Positions 49,520 through 49,606 of a stretch of 49,606 nt of DNA are shown here, piece by piece. Source of the stretch: CAZHBA01 sp964530225. GTDB taxonomy: Bacteria; Pseudomonadota; Alphaproteobacteria; UBA6615. The stretch is from NCBI GenBank assembly GCA_964530225.1, contig CAZHBA010000045.1, forward strand, positions 1 through 49,606. The letters are read 5' to 3'. The stretch's first letter is position 1. Every line of letters begins with the position of its first letter. A program made the translations under genes and the position numbers. The notes under the pieces were generated by a model. It was given only the letters and a program-made list of their open reading frames with translations, was not told the origin of the DNA and made no database searches.

Positions 49520-49606
49520 GGAGGGCATAATCATATTGGTGTAAAATCCGGTGTAGTTTGTATAAGGAAATGACGGAAAGCCAATGTCATACAGAGATAC
49601 AGCGCT

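Overview
The window is GC-rich, densely coding bacterial chromosome. A SlyX homologue, CaiB-type CoA-transferases, luciferase-like oxidoreductases, CocE hydrolases and dispersed CATCCTGAG-type palindromes suggest a proteobacterium, most likely an uncultured alphaproteobacterium. That assignment is an inference from gene content. No ribosomal, tRNA, phage-structural, transposase or CRISPR feature is visible. The region looks like a large catabolic accessory block.

Layout. 1-2.7 kb: end of a class IV aminotransferase, an ACMSD-like amidohydrolase, then an AT-richer stretch with a decayed secreted-protein gene and a strong terminator. 2.7-6.6 kb: a cytoplasmic DMSO-reductase-family molybdoenzyme diverging from an SDR, followed by an SDR remnant. 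6.6-15.4 kb: a likely alicyclic/acyl-CoA catabolic cluster. The minus strand carries an enoyl-CoA hydratase, a CoA-transferase, a broken MBL protein, an oxocamphor-hydrolase-like crotonase and a desaturase. The plus strand carries SMP-30, a 3-hydroxyacyl-CoA dehydrogenase and an enolase-superfamily enzyme, closed by a GntR/HutC regulator. 15.5-22.6 kb: LVIVD-repeat protein, frameshifted ABC permease, LLM flavoenzyme, lone xanthine-dehydrogenase-type large subunit, EamA transporter. 22.7-32.8 kb: YciI duplication, polysaccharide deacetylase remnant, alpha/beta hydrolases, cupin, two beta-hydroxyacid dehydrogenases, DUF123 protein, ABC ATPase stub, tandem Gfo/Idh dehydrogenases, SDR. 33-41.5 kb: CocE hydrolase, MDR dehydrogenase, YdhV-like aldehyde ferredoxin oxidoreductase, secreted orphan, FAD-linked D-2-hydroxyacid dehydrogenase, class II aldolase, NIPSNAP. 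41.7-49.6 kb: GIY-YIG and SlyX, a one-cysteine Asp/Glu-racemase-fold enzyme with a truncated paralogue, and two E1 alpha/beta pairs flanking an acetolactate-synthase-like TPP enzyme.

Two themes stand out. First, decay: seven remnants or disrupted genes lie among intact ones, and several enzymes lack their usual partner subunits. Second, repeats: a roughly 140-150 bp element occurs twice in opposite orientation (17.8 and 43.2 kb), and a separate palindromic family occurs at 17.7, 22.6, 41.1 and 41.6 kb.

The best candidates for something not well described are the TPP locus at 43.3-49.1 kb (duplicated E1 pairs, no E2/E3, an inverted repeat inside the promoter spacer) and the ring-cleavage cluster at 6.6-14.7 kb.
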